Source: Rhabdophis nuchalis (taxonomy: Eukaryota; Chordata; Lepidosauria; Squamata; Natricidae). From it: DNA of 64,000 bases. Below the pieces are notes generated by a model. The model ran no database searches. It was not told the origin of the DNA and was given only the letters and a program-made list of their open reading frames with translations. A program made the position numbers and the translations under genes. The stretch lies in contig CM077651.1 of the NCBI GenBank assembly GCA_039707465.1, forward strand, positions 16,844,019-16,908,018. Reading direction: 5' to 3'. Shown one piece after another: positions 11,566 to 23,214 of this stretch. Within the stretch, counting starts at the first letter, position 1, and each line of letters begins with the position of its first letter.

Positions 11566-12885
11566 TTGTGCGGGTTGGTCATATGGTCATGGCCAAATCT
11601 TGCCTTTCTAACTCTTAACATACTTTGGTGTATGGACGCTTAACATAATGGAGCTAAGACAATATAATTGTGCCACCAGGGGTTGTGAAGATCCAGGAAA
11701 GGAACCAAGGGGAAAAATTGTGAGAAAAAATAATTGGTAGAGAAAAGTTTCCTGAGGATGGGCTCGAGCATGAGTTTGAAAGCTCAGAAGATCCCAGAAA
11801 TCAAACCAGTTTGGATCTTGTGGGGAAAAAATAATAAGTTAAACATATATCATCCCCATTATGAACCTGTGCTTTCCTTCCTCATGCTCAAGATCCCAAA
11901 TAGAAAATCTTATTTTGTTCTAATATTCCAACGTTTGTTCCAATCTGCAGAATTTTCAGTGTTATTGCTTAGCTCAAGAGAATACAAATTAAAAACACAT
12001 TTTAGCACATCTTCATGTGATTATTCTTAATATGATTAAGTCAGGTTTTTTTCCCTCTTCTAGTTTGTGCAAACAGACTATATATAATCCCTGTTATAAA
12101 CACTGAAATTTCTATTAATACTATTTTTCTATTCCTATCATCCCTTTCTATTGTGATTCGAACAAACTATTTTTCCTAACATTCCTTTCTATTGTTATGT
12201 TAAGGGGCATAACATTTTTTAAATCATTTTGTCCTACCAGTACTAAAGAATCCCATTTCCTTCAATGATGTTCCTCAACTAAGCCATATTATAGGCTTCA
12301 CTCTTAATGAAATGAATATGTCTAGAGAAGCAGGATCATGAATATTTTAATCATTTTAGTAACTTTTTCCCCCTTCATTAAGGCATTGCTAGTGTTTGCA
12401 GATGAAAAAGTTCCTTAAAAAAAAAAGCCAGGTCTCTAATTATTATCCTCTTTATTTAAAGAGTATTCTTGATATTCAAATAATCAGAAAATGGCATTTA
12501 GCTCATTCATAATAAAATTATGAATGAATTCTTAACCTTCGTCATTTTAAATAGGCAAAGTTTTATTTGAAGTAGGACTCATTAAGGATTCTAATCTAAC
12601 AGCCTCTTTTCAATGCTGCACATCAATTCAGAAATGGAAATTAAATATAAAAAGTTGTTCAGAGTATCTTTCCTTCATACTGGATAGCCAGAAGCTAACA
12701 ATCTGAAATCAGAGAACATGGTTTACAGATTATACTATACCTGTCTTTCATTCTCAAAATTAATATCCATTTTCATCTGGTCTACGAAATTAACAATTAT
12801 TAACAAACCTGCATATACTGGGACATATAAAATTAACATATGTTTTCTTCTGCTCTATGAATTTAGCAATTATTAACAAACAGCT
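11566..12885. other. No gene seen; AT-rich DNA
   Basis: No repeat ends recognised. The 98-codon frame at 11734-12030 has no recognised motif. Confidence 0.5.
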
Positions 12886-12890
12886 TATAT

Positions 12891-13130
12891 AGAGCCATGG
12901 TGGTCAGATGTTAGAATGCAGTATTGTGACCTTATTCTCTTGAATGCCAATTGCCAGCAGTTCTGCAGTTTGAATCTCACCAGTCTCAAAGTTGACTCAG
13001 CCTTCCATCCTTCCGAAGTCAGTAAAATGAGGACCCAGATTGTTGGAGGCAATATGCCAACTCTGTAAACTGCTGAGAGAGGCCTGCAAAGCACTGTGAA
13101 GTGGTATGTAATCTAAGAAGTGCTTGTGCT
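12891..13130 (+). mobile_element. Sauria-type SINE
   Basis: Head GAGCCATGGTGGTCAGATG, then CAGTTTGAATCTCACCAG (B-box-like), ATGAGGACCCAGATTGTTGG and end GAAGTGGTATGTAATCTAAG. Confidence 0.85.
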
Positions 13131-13331
13131 ATATCAAGATAAATCGAAATCTACTATATTTTATCCCTCCTATGTAGTTTAGGAAGGAGGATGGCTTTGC
13201 ACTTTTTTCCCCACTGAATCTTCCCATTGGGGATGAATGTTTTTGTGCTGTCCTGAATAATCCACAGGGTTTATCTGTTAACAGATATTAGCAACAATGG
13301 AGCCACTTCATCAATTCACCTTTCCTTGGCC

Positions 13332-14172
13332 CAGTGGCGTAGCGTGGGTTGTCAGCACCCGGGGCAAGGCAAGTAATTTGCGCCCCCTAACCCCTGGATT
13401 TTAGCACTCGAGTCTCTTCCACTCCATTGCCCGCCGCAGGGCCCCCGCCCGCCGCCGCCCCCTCCTCGGCAGCGGCTGTGGCACCCGGCGGCGAGGCAAC
13501 CCCTTCGCTCATCCTTCTCGGTGCCTTTCTAGCCCCCCCCCCGGGGAAGCAGCGGCATCGAGGACGGGGAGGGCGCAGCATGCGGAGCGGCGGGAAAGCG
13601 AGAAACGGGAAGGGGGGAGAGGAGGGGTGCAGGAAGATCCGACGGCAGCGGGGTAGGGGAGGCAGCCGCAGCCGGCAGGTACCCGAAAGAGCTGGCCTCC
13701 CTTCGATCCGGAGAGCGGGACGCCTCTCCCGCCCTGTCAGCTACATCTCCGCGCATTCACAAGACCGCTGCTGAATCAGCTGGAACGCGCGAGCTCTCCC
13801 CACCTTCCGCCCGCCGAGCTCTCTTCCTTTTCCCTGCGATTTCCCGCCCCCTCCCGGTTTCCTGGATTCCGGATCCCCCCTCCCCCGCCCGAGAAATAAT
13901 ACTAATAAAAATATGAAAAATCCCCTAAGATCCTTTCCCCAAGGAAGAAGACGGGGCGACGGGGAGAAAACGCCTCCTCCTGCAGCCGCTCTTGCTTCGG
14001 GCGATGCTTCTCCGGTCCCCGCGGCGGTGGCCACATTCCCCGGCTGCCGCTGTTCCTGCCTTACTCGATCCCCTTTCCCGAAGCGACGGGGAGCTGCGAG
14101 TGCGAGCACGCCCCCCCAGATGTTGCGCCCGGTGCGGCCCGCACCCCCTGCACCCCCCACGCTACGCCACTG
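13332..14172 (-). mobile_element. Pack-type hAT-like transposon carrying an NRG3-like first exon
   Basis: An 841-bp element. Its ends are CAGTGGCGTAGCGTGGG and the reverse complement of the same 17 bases, flanked by the exact 8-bp duplication CCTTGGCC (13324-13331 and 14173-14180). The left 92 bp (13332-13423) and right 82 bp (14091-14172) match the ends of the element at 32852-35777 almost base for base, while the interior (13424-14090) is unrelated, very GC- and CpG-rich and different from all flanking DNA. The interior therefore looks captured. No transposase is encoded. Confidence 0.88.
13424..13512 (-). pseudogene. NRG3: NRG3-like (neuregulin-3) N-terminal coding fragment, captured
   Basis: On the minus strand an ATG at 13512-13510 opens about 30 codons: MSEGVASPPG, ATAAAEEGAA, AGGGPAAGNG. 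From memory, the human neuregulin-3 N-terminus has the same order of short blocks (MSEG, SPPGA, AEEG, GGGP) before its CSDC motif. The coding part stops where the shared left arm of the transposon begins, well before any EGF or transmembrane domain. Upstream on the minus strand (13513-14090) is GC-rich DNA that would be the promoter and 5' UTR of the source gene. The Ala/Gly richness makes chance similarity possible, but the order of specific blocks argues against it. As a fragment it cannot make a functional ligand. Confidence 0.62.
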
Positions 14173-14291
14173 CCTTGGCCTGTTGACATGAACAAATTTT
14201 GACGGACTGTACAGAAAATTAAGAGGTGTATGGAACAGCTGAAAATGCCCACCTGCTGAGTCCCAGGCTGTCATGGTATTTATACATAATA

Positions 14292-14825
14292 CAGGGATGA
14301 AATGCTACTCGTTCCCAGAACCGGTAATAAAAAATACTAAAAAATGTTTTTAAAAAGGTTTTGGTGATCGCTTGTTGCACAGTAGTTGTTTTTTTTTACT
14401 ACAGGTTCTCTGGAAAGGGAGTGGTAGTGGTAGTGGTGGTGTCCAATTTTGCTAAGTGAAAAATGGGGGGGGTACTGAGAAAGAAAGAGAGAGGGAGGGA
14501 GGGAGGGATAGAGGGAGGGAGGGAGAAGGAAAGAGAAAGAAAAAGAAAGAAAGAAAGAGGGAAGGAGGGAGGGAGGGAGAAAGGGAAAAAGGAGAGGAAG
14601 GAAGGACTACAAACCTGGCACTAGAAACAGCTTCAGAGGATAATCCAGGGTTGGAAGGTACCTGGAGGTCATCTAGTCCATCCTGCTCCAGCAGGACATT
14701 GTTAAAGTGAGTTTCTGGCTTTTGATCCCCCAGTTACATGACTACACAGCCACGCCCACCCAGTCACATGACCCATCAAGCCACGCCTACAAAACCGGTA
14801 GAGAAAAAAATAGATTTCACCACTG
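14292..14825. mobile_element. hAT-type non-autonomous transposon, 534 bp
   Basis: Ends CAGGGATGAAATGC and ATTTCACCACTG form an imperfect inverted repeat. The flanks ACATAATA (14284-14291) and GCATAATC (14826-14833) agree at 6 of 8 positions, with TA in the middle. Inside are a (GGGA)n/(GAAA)n tract at about 14484-14600 and a short CR1 3'-end fragment at about 14640-14706 (minus strand). Confidence 0.75.
14484..14606. repeat. (GGGA)n / (GAAA)n purine tract
   Basis: Almost pure purine strand with GGGA, GAAA and GGAA units; the open frame across it is only a translation of the repeat. Confidence 0.9.
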
Positions 14826-14833
14826 GCATAATC

Positions 14834-16100
14834 GTTTTATTGCAGAATTGATCCAGGAGTACTGAAAGCAGATTTCCAAATTTGGCATGCGGTAGAACAA
14901 GATATTTCTTTCTTTAAAAAAAAATAAAACTAAACATCTAGAAGAAGAATAGTTTTAAAAAAGAGGTTCTATTTGGTTACATAACACATCATTTTACTTG
15001 GTTCCGTGATATATCAAAGGCAAAAGGGAAATATGTCAGAAGTGTCATGAGAAAGGTGAGAAGGCAAATTAGCACGAGGGCCAGGAGTCATTTCTGTTTG
15101 ACATAAGAAAAACAGCACCCTTTGCTTAGCCAAAACATAGAGAACCTTGCTGGTATCAGAGCCACAGATGAAACTGACATTCAGTAAGTATACAATCCAT
15201 GGTTCTTGTTTCTTTGAATTGTCTCCCATTGCAAGCAATGTCGGTGAACACTCTGAATCCCAGTGGGTAACTCAAGACGGCTGATTTCTTTGCCTGTTCC
15301 CTTTGCCTTCCTTGATCATTGCATTAAGTGACTCCTGGTCTAAGCAGGTAATGCTTCAACATTGTTAATCGGCAACCTAAAGTCCATCATTAGCATTTTT
15401 AATTGAAGTGATTGTGCCACTGACACACGGTATACTATAATTTCTGCCAAAGCTCATTTCCACCGTCCTGAAATTAACTCTCTGCAATTGACTTATGGTG
15501 GAGCGTCATGCTCGCTTGCACTCTGCTAATAGGAATTTGCAGCTTATGGAGGTCACAAGCAATCGTGTCAACTCATGGTACTGCTCTTTATGCACGACTT
15601 GGTCGACAACAAGATAAATGAGTGTTGGCATCATAATCTCTCCTCCCTGACAAGAGTTTTTCTTTGTGTGTATATTACACGGAGGTATATCTTAGGTGCT
15701 TTGTTGCTTCTTTGGCCGCATGCAGATAATTATACAGATCTGAGCATGGAACAAGTTGATATCTCCATGGAGGTTCATAATCCACTGATAGTACTTAGTA
15801 TCAGACTAAGTCAGAATAGGAATTCTAACTTGAGTTTTATGCTCTGTTTCTCCTCAAATGGCAAATTTCACTTGAAAGCAGCAGCAGATGTAATACACAA
15901 AGTATTACTGCTACTCATTGAAAAGGTTACCTGGCTCTCTTCCAGCTCTTGTTATAGTGTCACCATAGGAGGAAATTAGGATCAGGTAAAAACAGTCATT
16001 TTCCCCCTCTTTTAATGACTCTGCAATCTCTTGCTTTGGAGTTGGGTGATTTGAGCTGAGCATTTACTAACTGGATGCCCTTCCTGACGCCTCTGTGGAG
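14834..16100. other. Low-repeat DNA, no gene seen; possible conserved non-coding segment
   Basis: The longest stretch in the window without a recognisable mobile element. 15240-15640 is of balanced composition and complex sequence, unlike the AT-rich decay around it. Open frames (for example 15575-15979, 134 codons) have no recognised domain and no clear splice sites. Confidence 0.4.
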
Positions 16101-16111
16101 TTTGCTCATAT

Positions 16112-16517
16112 CAGAGGTGGGCTTCAAAAATTTTAGCAAGGCGGTTTCTGCCTTAGGCTTGACCATGGTGGGTATGGTCTAGTCAGCCTCCTGCACTATG
16201 GCAGGGGGAGTGTTTTAGGCCCTCCCTGGGCTCCGGATGCTTTCCTCGAGCCTCTGGGAGGGTGAAAACAGCCTCCCCAGGGTCCCAAGATCCTCTTGAG
16301 GCCCCAAACAGGCCCTTTTTCTGTCTTTCCCAAGCCTCTGCATGCACCCTGCACTTACCTGCATCCAAAACGGACTGCATTGAGATTTCTGAGAGAGGTG
16401 GAGTGGGGCGGGGTGGGCAGGGCCAGCTAGGAGTGGGATTTGGGGGTTCTCTGAACTGCACAGAATCTTAACTAGAGGTTCTCTCAAACCCCTGCGGACC
16501 CCCAGCAGCCCATCCTG
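16112..16517. mobile_element. hAT-type non-autonomous transposon, degraded
   Basis: Begins CAGAGGTGGGCTTCAAAAAT and ends CAGCCCATCCTGG, the inverted-repeat type of the CAGTGGTGGG family. The flanks GCTCATAT and GCTTACAG agree only partly, so the border is less certain. The internal GGGAGGGTGAAAACAGCCTC block is also found near 58060. Confidence 0.6.
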
Positions 16518-16734
16518 GCTTACAGGCAACATCATCAATAGCTTGGCACTTACAACCATCCTGTGCACACCAAAACCTTCTTCACTACCACATTTTTCAT
16601 CTTTCATGAAAAGGCAATATCTTTTTAGTATGAATATAATGGAATAAGGTAACAGCATTCCATGCATTTAATCTTGCCAACCACATGACCACAGAGACAT
16701 CTTTGGACAGCACTGGCTCTTCAGCTTTACTTTA

Positions 16735-17355
16735 CTTTACTTTTACTTTACTTTTATTTGATTTCTATACTGTCCTTCTCCCTTTCGGGACTCAGGCCGG
16801 TGTACAGCCAGAATAAAAATGATGATACAGAGTTTAAAAACAGTATTAAAAGAAATATTAAATACTTGGCTAATATTTAAAAAATCCCAAACTAAAATCA
16901 CTATTAAAAATCCCTTTAAAATTATGATAGCCCGGCAGTGCAAAATAAGTGTGTCTTCAGGGCCCAATGGAAGAGATGTAGGTCCGGGATTGTCCTTAGT
17001 CCAGGGGTAGGTCATTCCAGAGGCCGGGAGCTGCCACAGAGAAGGCTCTCCCCCTGGGGGTCACCAGCCGACATTGTTTAGCTGATGGCACCCTGAGGAG
17101 GACCTCTCTGTGGGAGCGAACTGGACGGTGGGAGGTATTTGGTAGCAGGAGGCGGTCTTGCAGGTAACCAGGTCCCTTGCCATGGAGCACTTTAAAGGTG
17201 GTTACTAGTACCTTGAAGTGCATTCGGAAAGCCACAGGCAGCCAGTGCAGCTCGCGCAGGAGAGGTGTCACGTGGGAGCGCCTAGAAGCTCCCAGAATTC
17301 CCCGCGCGGCCACATTCTGAACTAACTGGAGCCTCCAGGTGCACCTCAAGTGAAG
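16735..17355 (-). mobile_element. L2-clade LINE, 3' fragment
   Basis: Minus-strand frame 16996-17379 gives CTWRLQLVQNVAARGILGAS, TPLLRELHWLPVAFR and WNDLPLD, the C-terminal region of ORF2. The 3' UTR reads toward 16775 (CTCCCTTTCGGGACTCAGGC) and the tail is a CTTTA-rich run at 16730-16755. Downstream at about 17355-17440 lies a piece of another repeat (GTCAGAAACGACTAGCAC). Confidence 0.85.
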
Positions 17356-17439
17356 CTTTGAAATGGAGATGAGCACCACCCCCTAAAGTCAGAAACGACT
17401 AGCACATAAGTGCAAGGGGAACCTTTACCTTTTAATGGA

Positions 17440-18095
17440 ATAAGAACTATTGATTAGTTGGCATCATCAATTAATTAGCATAATCATGATAAGCATAAAG
17501 ATAGCTTAATACTTGACTGTCTATTCTATTTGAGTGCTACAGTTACCAAACGTAGTACAGTATTATAGGGACCAAATGATGCTAGCTAATCCTACAAAAA
17601 CCTAGCTTGCTTAGCATTATCTGAACAGATTGGCTCATTCCAGTCACTTTTTAATTGAATGATGAGAGGAGTTAAGTCATGGAAAGATTGGTCAATTTGA
17701 AACTGGCCTTTGATAACAATGATCACAATTTTATTTTGTTATTTTCTGAGAGATGCACTCCTTTTGTATCATCGATCCTATTGCCAGAAATTGTTATTCA
17801 TAAACATTCCCAAGAAATTCTTGGGGAGAACAAGCAGTGCATGGTAGTTCCCTCAGGCAGTAGAATTTTGGATTCAATGAAAAGGAACTAGATAGGAATT
17901 TAATTTGCATTTTATTATATTGTTACTGGCAAGGAGGGGAAGAGTCGCTTGTGAAAACTTTCAGTTTCAGCTTCAAATGCCAACATGGCTTGGATGACTT
18001 TGGCTACTGTGCGATTTGTCCTAGATTAGAGGGTCGTGGGGGGGGGGGGAGGGGAAGGGAACACCATTTCTCTTCAAATTGATATTTGCAGAGGG
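17440..18095. other. No gene seen; AT-rich DNA with a G-run
   Basis: No recognisable repeat. A G-rich run sits near 18038-18052. Confidence 0.5.
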
Positions 18096-18106
18096 ATAGT
18101 ATACTG

Positions 18107-18241
18107 CAGGGGTCTGCAAAGTCGGCTCTTTGAAGACTGGTGGACTTCAACTCCCAGAGTTCCCCAGCCAGCATAGCTGGCTGGGGAATTCTGGGAGTTG
18201 AAGTCCACCAGTCTTCAAAGAGCCGACTTTGCAGACCCCTG
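18107..18241. mobile_element. Hairpin hAT MITE, 135 bp
   Basis: Starts CAGGGGTCTGCAAAGTCGGC and ends with its reverse complement; arms of about 60 bp with a few mismatches around GCCAGCATAGCTGGC. Exact 8-bp duplication GTATACTG at 18099-18106 and 18242-18249, TA at the centre. Confidence 0.93.
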
Positions 18242-18367
18242 GTATACTGTATATGTTATGAACAGTACTGAAAGGACATATGGGAGAAAGAAAAGGCACA
18301 ACCCCAGTGCTAAGTGGCTGCAGGACCTGAGAGATGGCCACCATAATCTTTCAGAGCAGGAACTACC

Positions 18368-18600
18368 ATATTTTTTAGAGTATAAGATGCACCAAGATTT
18401 TGAAGAGGTAGATTTAAAAAAAAAAAGTTTTTGCGCTCTGCAGACCTCCCTAAAACAGCCCATTTTTTGTGTGACAATGGCTCCATTTTTTCCCCAAAAA
18501 GAGGGCATAGCCTTTAGAAGGCTTGCAGAGTGCTCCTGGAGGGTGGGGATGGGGCCAAAAATGAGCAGAAAATGGCCCTACTATTACAAAGGAAAATGTG
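18368..18600. repeat. Fragment of a MITE-like repeat
   Basis: Opens ACCATATTTTTTAGAGTATA then AGATGCACC, a decayed form of the vertebrate repeat that starts ACCGTATTTTTCGGAGTATAAGACGCACC-like. Far end not found. Confidence 0.35.
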
Positions 18601-19997
18601 GAAAACACTGATTGATAATAGTTGGACAAATTATTCCAAGTCCTCCATTTTTCCAGAATTGTGAGAAATGGGAAAAAAAGGTTTTTAAAAAGAAATCTGA
18701 CAGATTTCTACACAACATTGTTTTTATTAAAATATATATATTTAATATAGAAAACAATATAAGTAGCAATGGAATAACTTACAAAAATATGTTGTAAAGG
18801 ATATTTTACTGTACCTTCACTATCTGGAATAATACCGTTCATATACATGTTTTGACACGGTTTTCTTTATTTAGGAGTTTTTGGTTTTTTTTACCAATTA
18901 GCAGCAATTATTAGTAACAAGTGTAGCATGTTTTTATTCTGAATACAATCTAATCCCTTACGTAGCTCAGTGTTGCCCGATATAGTGTCCTCCAGATATT
19001 TTATCACTCCTCAAATTCCCTGCCAGATTGAGAAAGGCAGATTTAGCTGAATGGTCTGTCTTGCGGACAGATAAACCTTATTCATTTTTAAGCAGTTCGA
19101 AATCTACTGCAAGAGTCAAACTGTTAGCAGTGTGAATTGTGAGATGGGTCTCTGAACCACATAAATTAACCCAATGTTGGGTCTGATATCAAACTCATAG
19201 CATTACTCGTTCCTGGCATGCAGTGGTTATACATTAAACACCACTTGTTTCTGCATTTGAGCTGTGTGTGTGTGTGTTACAATGATTTCTTCTTTAAAAA
19301 AAATCATGCAGTGCAAATTGTTATGGTAGCCATAGCAACCACAGCACGAGAGTTTCCATTTCATGTAAGGGTATGTAGAGATGAAGGCTGAATGCCTGTG
19401 GCACCATTATACTTCAGCTCAGGTTTCTAGTCAAAAATAATTGACCTCATGTAAATATGTAAATTATTGATTTTTTTTTATTCTGATGCTTTTTTATTAT
19501 CATTATTATTTTCTTAAATTATTGTTTGGAATGGAATTTGTTCCAAAGGTTCTTGCTTCATTGGGATAATCTGCCTGTAGGTTGCAATCCTATGTACATT
19601 TTTTTCCTTCAATAAAATCTACTGAAGTCGTGGGGATTAAGATGATTAATTGTACTGTCAAAATTTAAGCTTTTGTGTTTCACTCTGCATTTATGGAGTG
19701 ATAAGATGACAGTTAAAGTTTAAAGACAGTTTAAGAAAATGGCAACAAAATCATTGCTTTAGATTAGAAAATCACCAGGAACCTATTCCAATAAAGTTTA
19801 ATTTATGAGTTTGTTTTAAAACCACTATGTCTTCACATACCCCCCCCCCCATATGTAATGATTTAATGTATTGTTCAGAAGTGCATCAGATGTTATTGAT
19901 GGTATAACTATGTTTCTGATTATTTGGTTGCTAAATGTAGGATCTGACAATATTGCACATTTTTTCATCCATTTTCCAATTTTCTCTTTTAAAAGAA
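18601..19997. other. No gene seen; AT-rich DNA
   Basis: No mobile element recognised. Around 19310-19380 (TATGGTAGCCATAGCAACCA) the sequence is less AT-biased. A C-run is at 19842-19851. Confidence 0.45.
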
Positions 19998-19999
19998 GG

Positions 20000-20636
20000 C
20001 TGTTAAGAGCCAGCAGTGTGCAGCAGCTGCCAAAAAATCCAACACAGTTCTAGGCTGCATAAACAGAGGGATAGAATCAAGATCAGGTGAAGTGTTAATA
20101 CCATTTTATAATGTCTTGGTAAGGTCACACTTGGAATACTGCCTCCAGTTTTGGTCGCCACGATGTAAAAAAGATGTGGAGACTCTAGAAAGAGTGCAGA
20201 GAAGAGCAACAAAGTTGATTAGGGGACTGGAGGCTAAAACATATGAGGAACGGTTGTAGGAACTGGGTAGGTCTAGTTTAATGAAAAGAAGGACTAGGGG
20301 AGACATGATAGCAGTCTTCCAATGTCTCAGGGGTTGCTACAAAGAAGAGGGAGTCAAACTATTCCCCAAAGCACCTGAGGGCAGACAAGAAGCAATGGAT
20401 GGAAACTAATCAAGGAGAGGAGCCACTTAGATCTAAGGAGAAATTTCCAGACAGTTAGAACAATTAATCAGTGGAACAACTTGCCTCCAGAAGTTGTGAA
20501 TGGTCCAACACTGGACATTTTTAAGAAGATTTTGGATATCCACTTGTCTGAGTGATGTAGGGTTTCCTGCTTAAGCAGGGGGTTGGACAAGAAGACTTTC
20601 AAGGTCCCTTCAAACTCTGTTATTCTGTTCTATTCT
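20000..20636 (+). mobile_element. CR1-type LINE, 3' fragment
   Basis: Reads GCCAGCAGTGTGCAGCAGCT through the C-terminal ORF2 region (translations equivalent to [30 protein letters not shown]) and ends GGGTTGGACAAGAAGAC...CTGTTATTCTGTTCTATTCT. Stops and frameshifts interrupt the frame. Confidence 0.88.
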
Positions 20637-20639
20637 AAG

Positions 20640-21010
20640 AGGAAATTAAGGACTCAGCTTCAAAAGACCCAGGAGGAAGCAAATTATCCGGACTACTTTC
20701 AAACCAGGCTACAGTACTGACATCAAATTGGTCCTATTTAAGGATGATCTTTGGAGGCCTTATGGCAGGGCTGTCAAACTTGCAGCCTCTGGGGCGGACA
20801 CATCACACACTGGTAGCAAAGGGGAAAAAGTTATGATATTTCACATGATGCCACCGTAACAACACAAGTTTGACATCCCTGCCTTAGGATGGTGATTATA
20901 CATGCCTCCTGTCCCTCCTAGATCATCAAGAGTGTTATCATTCAGGGCAGGCTTAGTGGTTGGAGTGATAGGCCTACCCTAAAGATTAGGGGTCCCCTGG
21001 ACTGCAGAAC
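20640..21010 (+). mobile_element. Old L2-type LINE fragment split by a hAT
   Basis: 20690-20757 (CCGGACTACTTTCAAACCAG, then GATGATCTTTGGAGGCC) aligns with the L2 reverse transcriptase region that reads [23 protein letters not shown] in the copy at 38965, and resumes after the hAT. Strongly decayed; the end near 21010 is uncertain. Confidence 0.5.
20766..20881. mobile_element. hAT MITE, 116 bp
   Basis: Ends CAGGGCTGTCAAACT and AGTTTGACATCCCTG (14 of 15 bases paired). Flanks CCTTATGG and CCTTAGGA agree at 6 of 8 positions, TA in the middle. Confidence 0.85.
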
Positions 21011-21019
21011 CATTTGGAA

Positions 21020-21328
21020 CAATGATGGAATTCAATTTTTTTTACTACAGGTTCTATGGGCATGGCTTGGTGGGCGTGGCATGGCTTGGTGGGCCTGGTT
21101 TCATGGGCATGTCAGGGGAAGGATACTGTAAAATTCCCATTTTCGCCCCACTCCAGGGGAAGGTTAGTGCAAAATCCCCATTCTCTCCCGATCAGCTGCG
21201 ACTCGGGAGGCAAAGAATAGATGGGGCCGGGGCCAGTCAGAGGTGGTATTTACTAGTTCTCTGAACTACTCAAAATTTCCACTACCGGTTCTCCAGAACT
21301 GGTCAGAACCTGCTGAATACCTCCTCTG
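21020..21328. mobile_element. hAT-type non-autonomous transposon, 309 bp
   Basis: Ends CAATGATGGAATTCAA and GCTGAATACCTCCTCTG form a decayed inverted repeat. Flanks ATTTGGAA and ATTCGAAA agree at 6 of 8. The interior has the GGGCATGGCTTGGTGGGC tract typical of this family. Confidence 0.65.
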
Positions 21329-21329
21329 A

Positions 21330-21825
21330 TTCGAAATCAGGCCATGCATATGCCTCCCGCTGACACAAAACCATTCCCTCTTCCCTCTAAACTGATCCAT
21401 CAATCTGGAAATGTTGGGGACCACTGCTATAAAGCTTTTGTTTTTTCCAGTCAGTGTTGATGGACTAGAAAGGGAGGAGGGGACAAATCTACCCATAACT
21501 CACTGTTATGTGGGATCGCCATAAAAACATTAACATTGGATTGGGAAGTCTAAATGTGGTAGAACGACCATACAGAAACATGTAGCAGAAATCCAGCTAA
21601 TAGGATGATAGAAATTTCTGGACTTGACATGGGAATCACAATGAAGTGTTACTTTCCATGGATTCATAACAATTCATACATGATCCAAAAAGCACCATTG
21701 CCTCTAAAGCACAACTGTTTGTGGCATGTCTCTTTATTTGTCTGGTATTGTCCCTCAAGTGTTTAACTTGAACATGAACATGTTGAACATGAATAGAAGT
21801 TTCCTTGTGATTGTAGTCTCTGTTT
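21330..21825. other. No gene seen
   Basis: No recognisable repeat; frequent stops. Confidence 0.5.
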
Positions 21826-21827
21826 AT

Positions 21828-22308
21828 TTATTTTATTAAATTTATTTATTTATTTTATTAAATTTATACCCCACCCTTCTCCTTGTTAGGACCCAGGGCG
21901 GCACACGGGCATTATTTAAAAACACAAAATACAATAAATATCAATTAAAATGTATTAAATTAATAAACCCATGCTAAAACCAAATATTAAAACCCTTACC
22001 AAATTATAAATTTTTCTTTAAAAAGTCAGAAACGGGGGGCTATCCTAGGCCGGCTTGTTGAAATAAATACGTCTTAAGACGTTGGCGGAAGAGGCGGAGG
22101 TCCGAGACAGTACAAAAGTCGGGGGGTAGGTCATTCCAGAGGGCCGGGCCCGCCACAGAGAAGGCCCTTCCCCTGGGTGTTGCCAACCGGCATTGCCCCG
22201 CCGACGGCACCCGAAGAAGACCCTCTCTGTGGGAGCGGATCGGACGAAGGGATGTATGGGGCAGGAGGCGGTCTCGTATATAGCTAGGCCCCGAGCCCGA
22301 GTTTAGTA
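21828..22308 (-). mobile_element. L2-clade LINE, 3' fragment
   Basis: Minus-strand frame 22040-22348 gives RDRLLPHTSLRPIRSHREGL, RGRAFSVAGPALWNDLPPD and RQRLKTYLFQQAGLG. The 3' UTR carries CGCCCTGGGTCCTAACAAGG (reverse of 21889-21908) and the tail is TAAATAAA-rich. 5'-truncated near 22305. Confidence 0.9.
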
Positions 22309-22309
22309 G

Positions 22310-22795
22310 ATTCAGCTCTTCTGATTCCTGCATTTTTATTTGCGACAATTGGTTGAGTGTCTCTGTGAATATGTAGCCATTCAGTAAACCTCTTCTAATA
22401 GGAAAAAAAAAACTATCACTTTGCTACTAAATGTTTGCATGAAAGTGTAGAAAGAGCAACATTCTGGTGAAATAAAGATTATTTCTCTTTAATGACATAC
22501 CCACATATTTGGGACTAAGTTTTCCAGAGGACTTACTTTTGAGTTGTGTACATAAACACCTTTGTTGAAGGAGCTAAAGAGGCCTGCAGCACACAGACTG
22601 TCCAGCAAATTCATTACAATTCTTAGAATGAAGTCAATATTGATGAATTGGATTTTTCTGTCTTGGTAAATTAAAGAAAAAGATATATTTATCTCCACCT
22701 CCACCTTTACTCTTATTACATGTGTGAACAAGTGTATGTCCGTTTATTATATGCGAGAGGAACTTTCATGGGGGGAAATCGCTGTTTTTTATTTC
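22310..22795. other. No gene seen; AT-rich DNA
   Basis: No recognisable repeat. Confidence 0.5.
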
Positions 22796-22796
22796 C

Positions 22797-23181
22797 TACT
22801 AGCTGATAATCCAGCGTTGCCTGGGTATTTATTTATCCTAATGCTGTATTAGACAGGAAAAGCCCTGATTTCAGCGACAATTAAATTAGTTACAAATGTT
22901 TTCCTGTGCCCCCAGAAGTGTGAAGGAAAGTTGGACCCCCCCCCTTGTGGAGTACTGTGAAGCGGTTACCATGGCAATTCCACTGTGCTGTACAGTACAA
23001 GCCATTTATGGCAGTACAGTCGAATCTATTTTAAGGCAAAACAGGCTGTATCTTAACAGAATACACACCCTAAGAGGTGTTAGGGGTATCTTATACCCCC
23101 ACAGTATTTGCTTTCAGAGAGTAAGTCATCTGTGTACCAAGTTTGGTTGAAATTGTTGGAGGCGTTTCAGAGTTATACTTG

Positions 23182-23214
<33 letters not shown>

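Noticed and set aside
13387..14274. Several long open frames in both strands of the GC-rich block
   Set aside because: Stop codons are rare in such GC-rich DNA, so length means little. Only the 30 codons from 13512 on the minus strand have a specific resemblance (NRG3).
22895..23150. Small protein from the 84-codon frame
   Set aside because: It lies within a dispersed repeat and has no domain.
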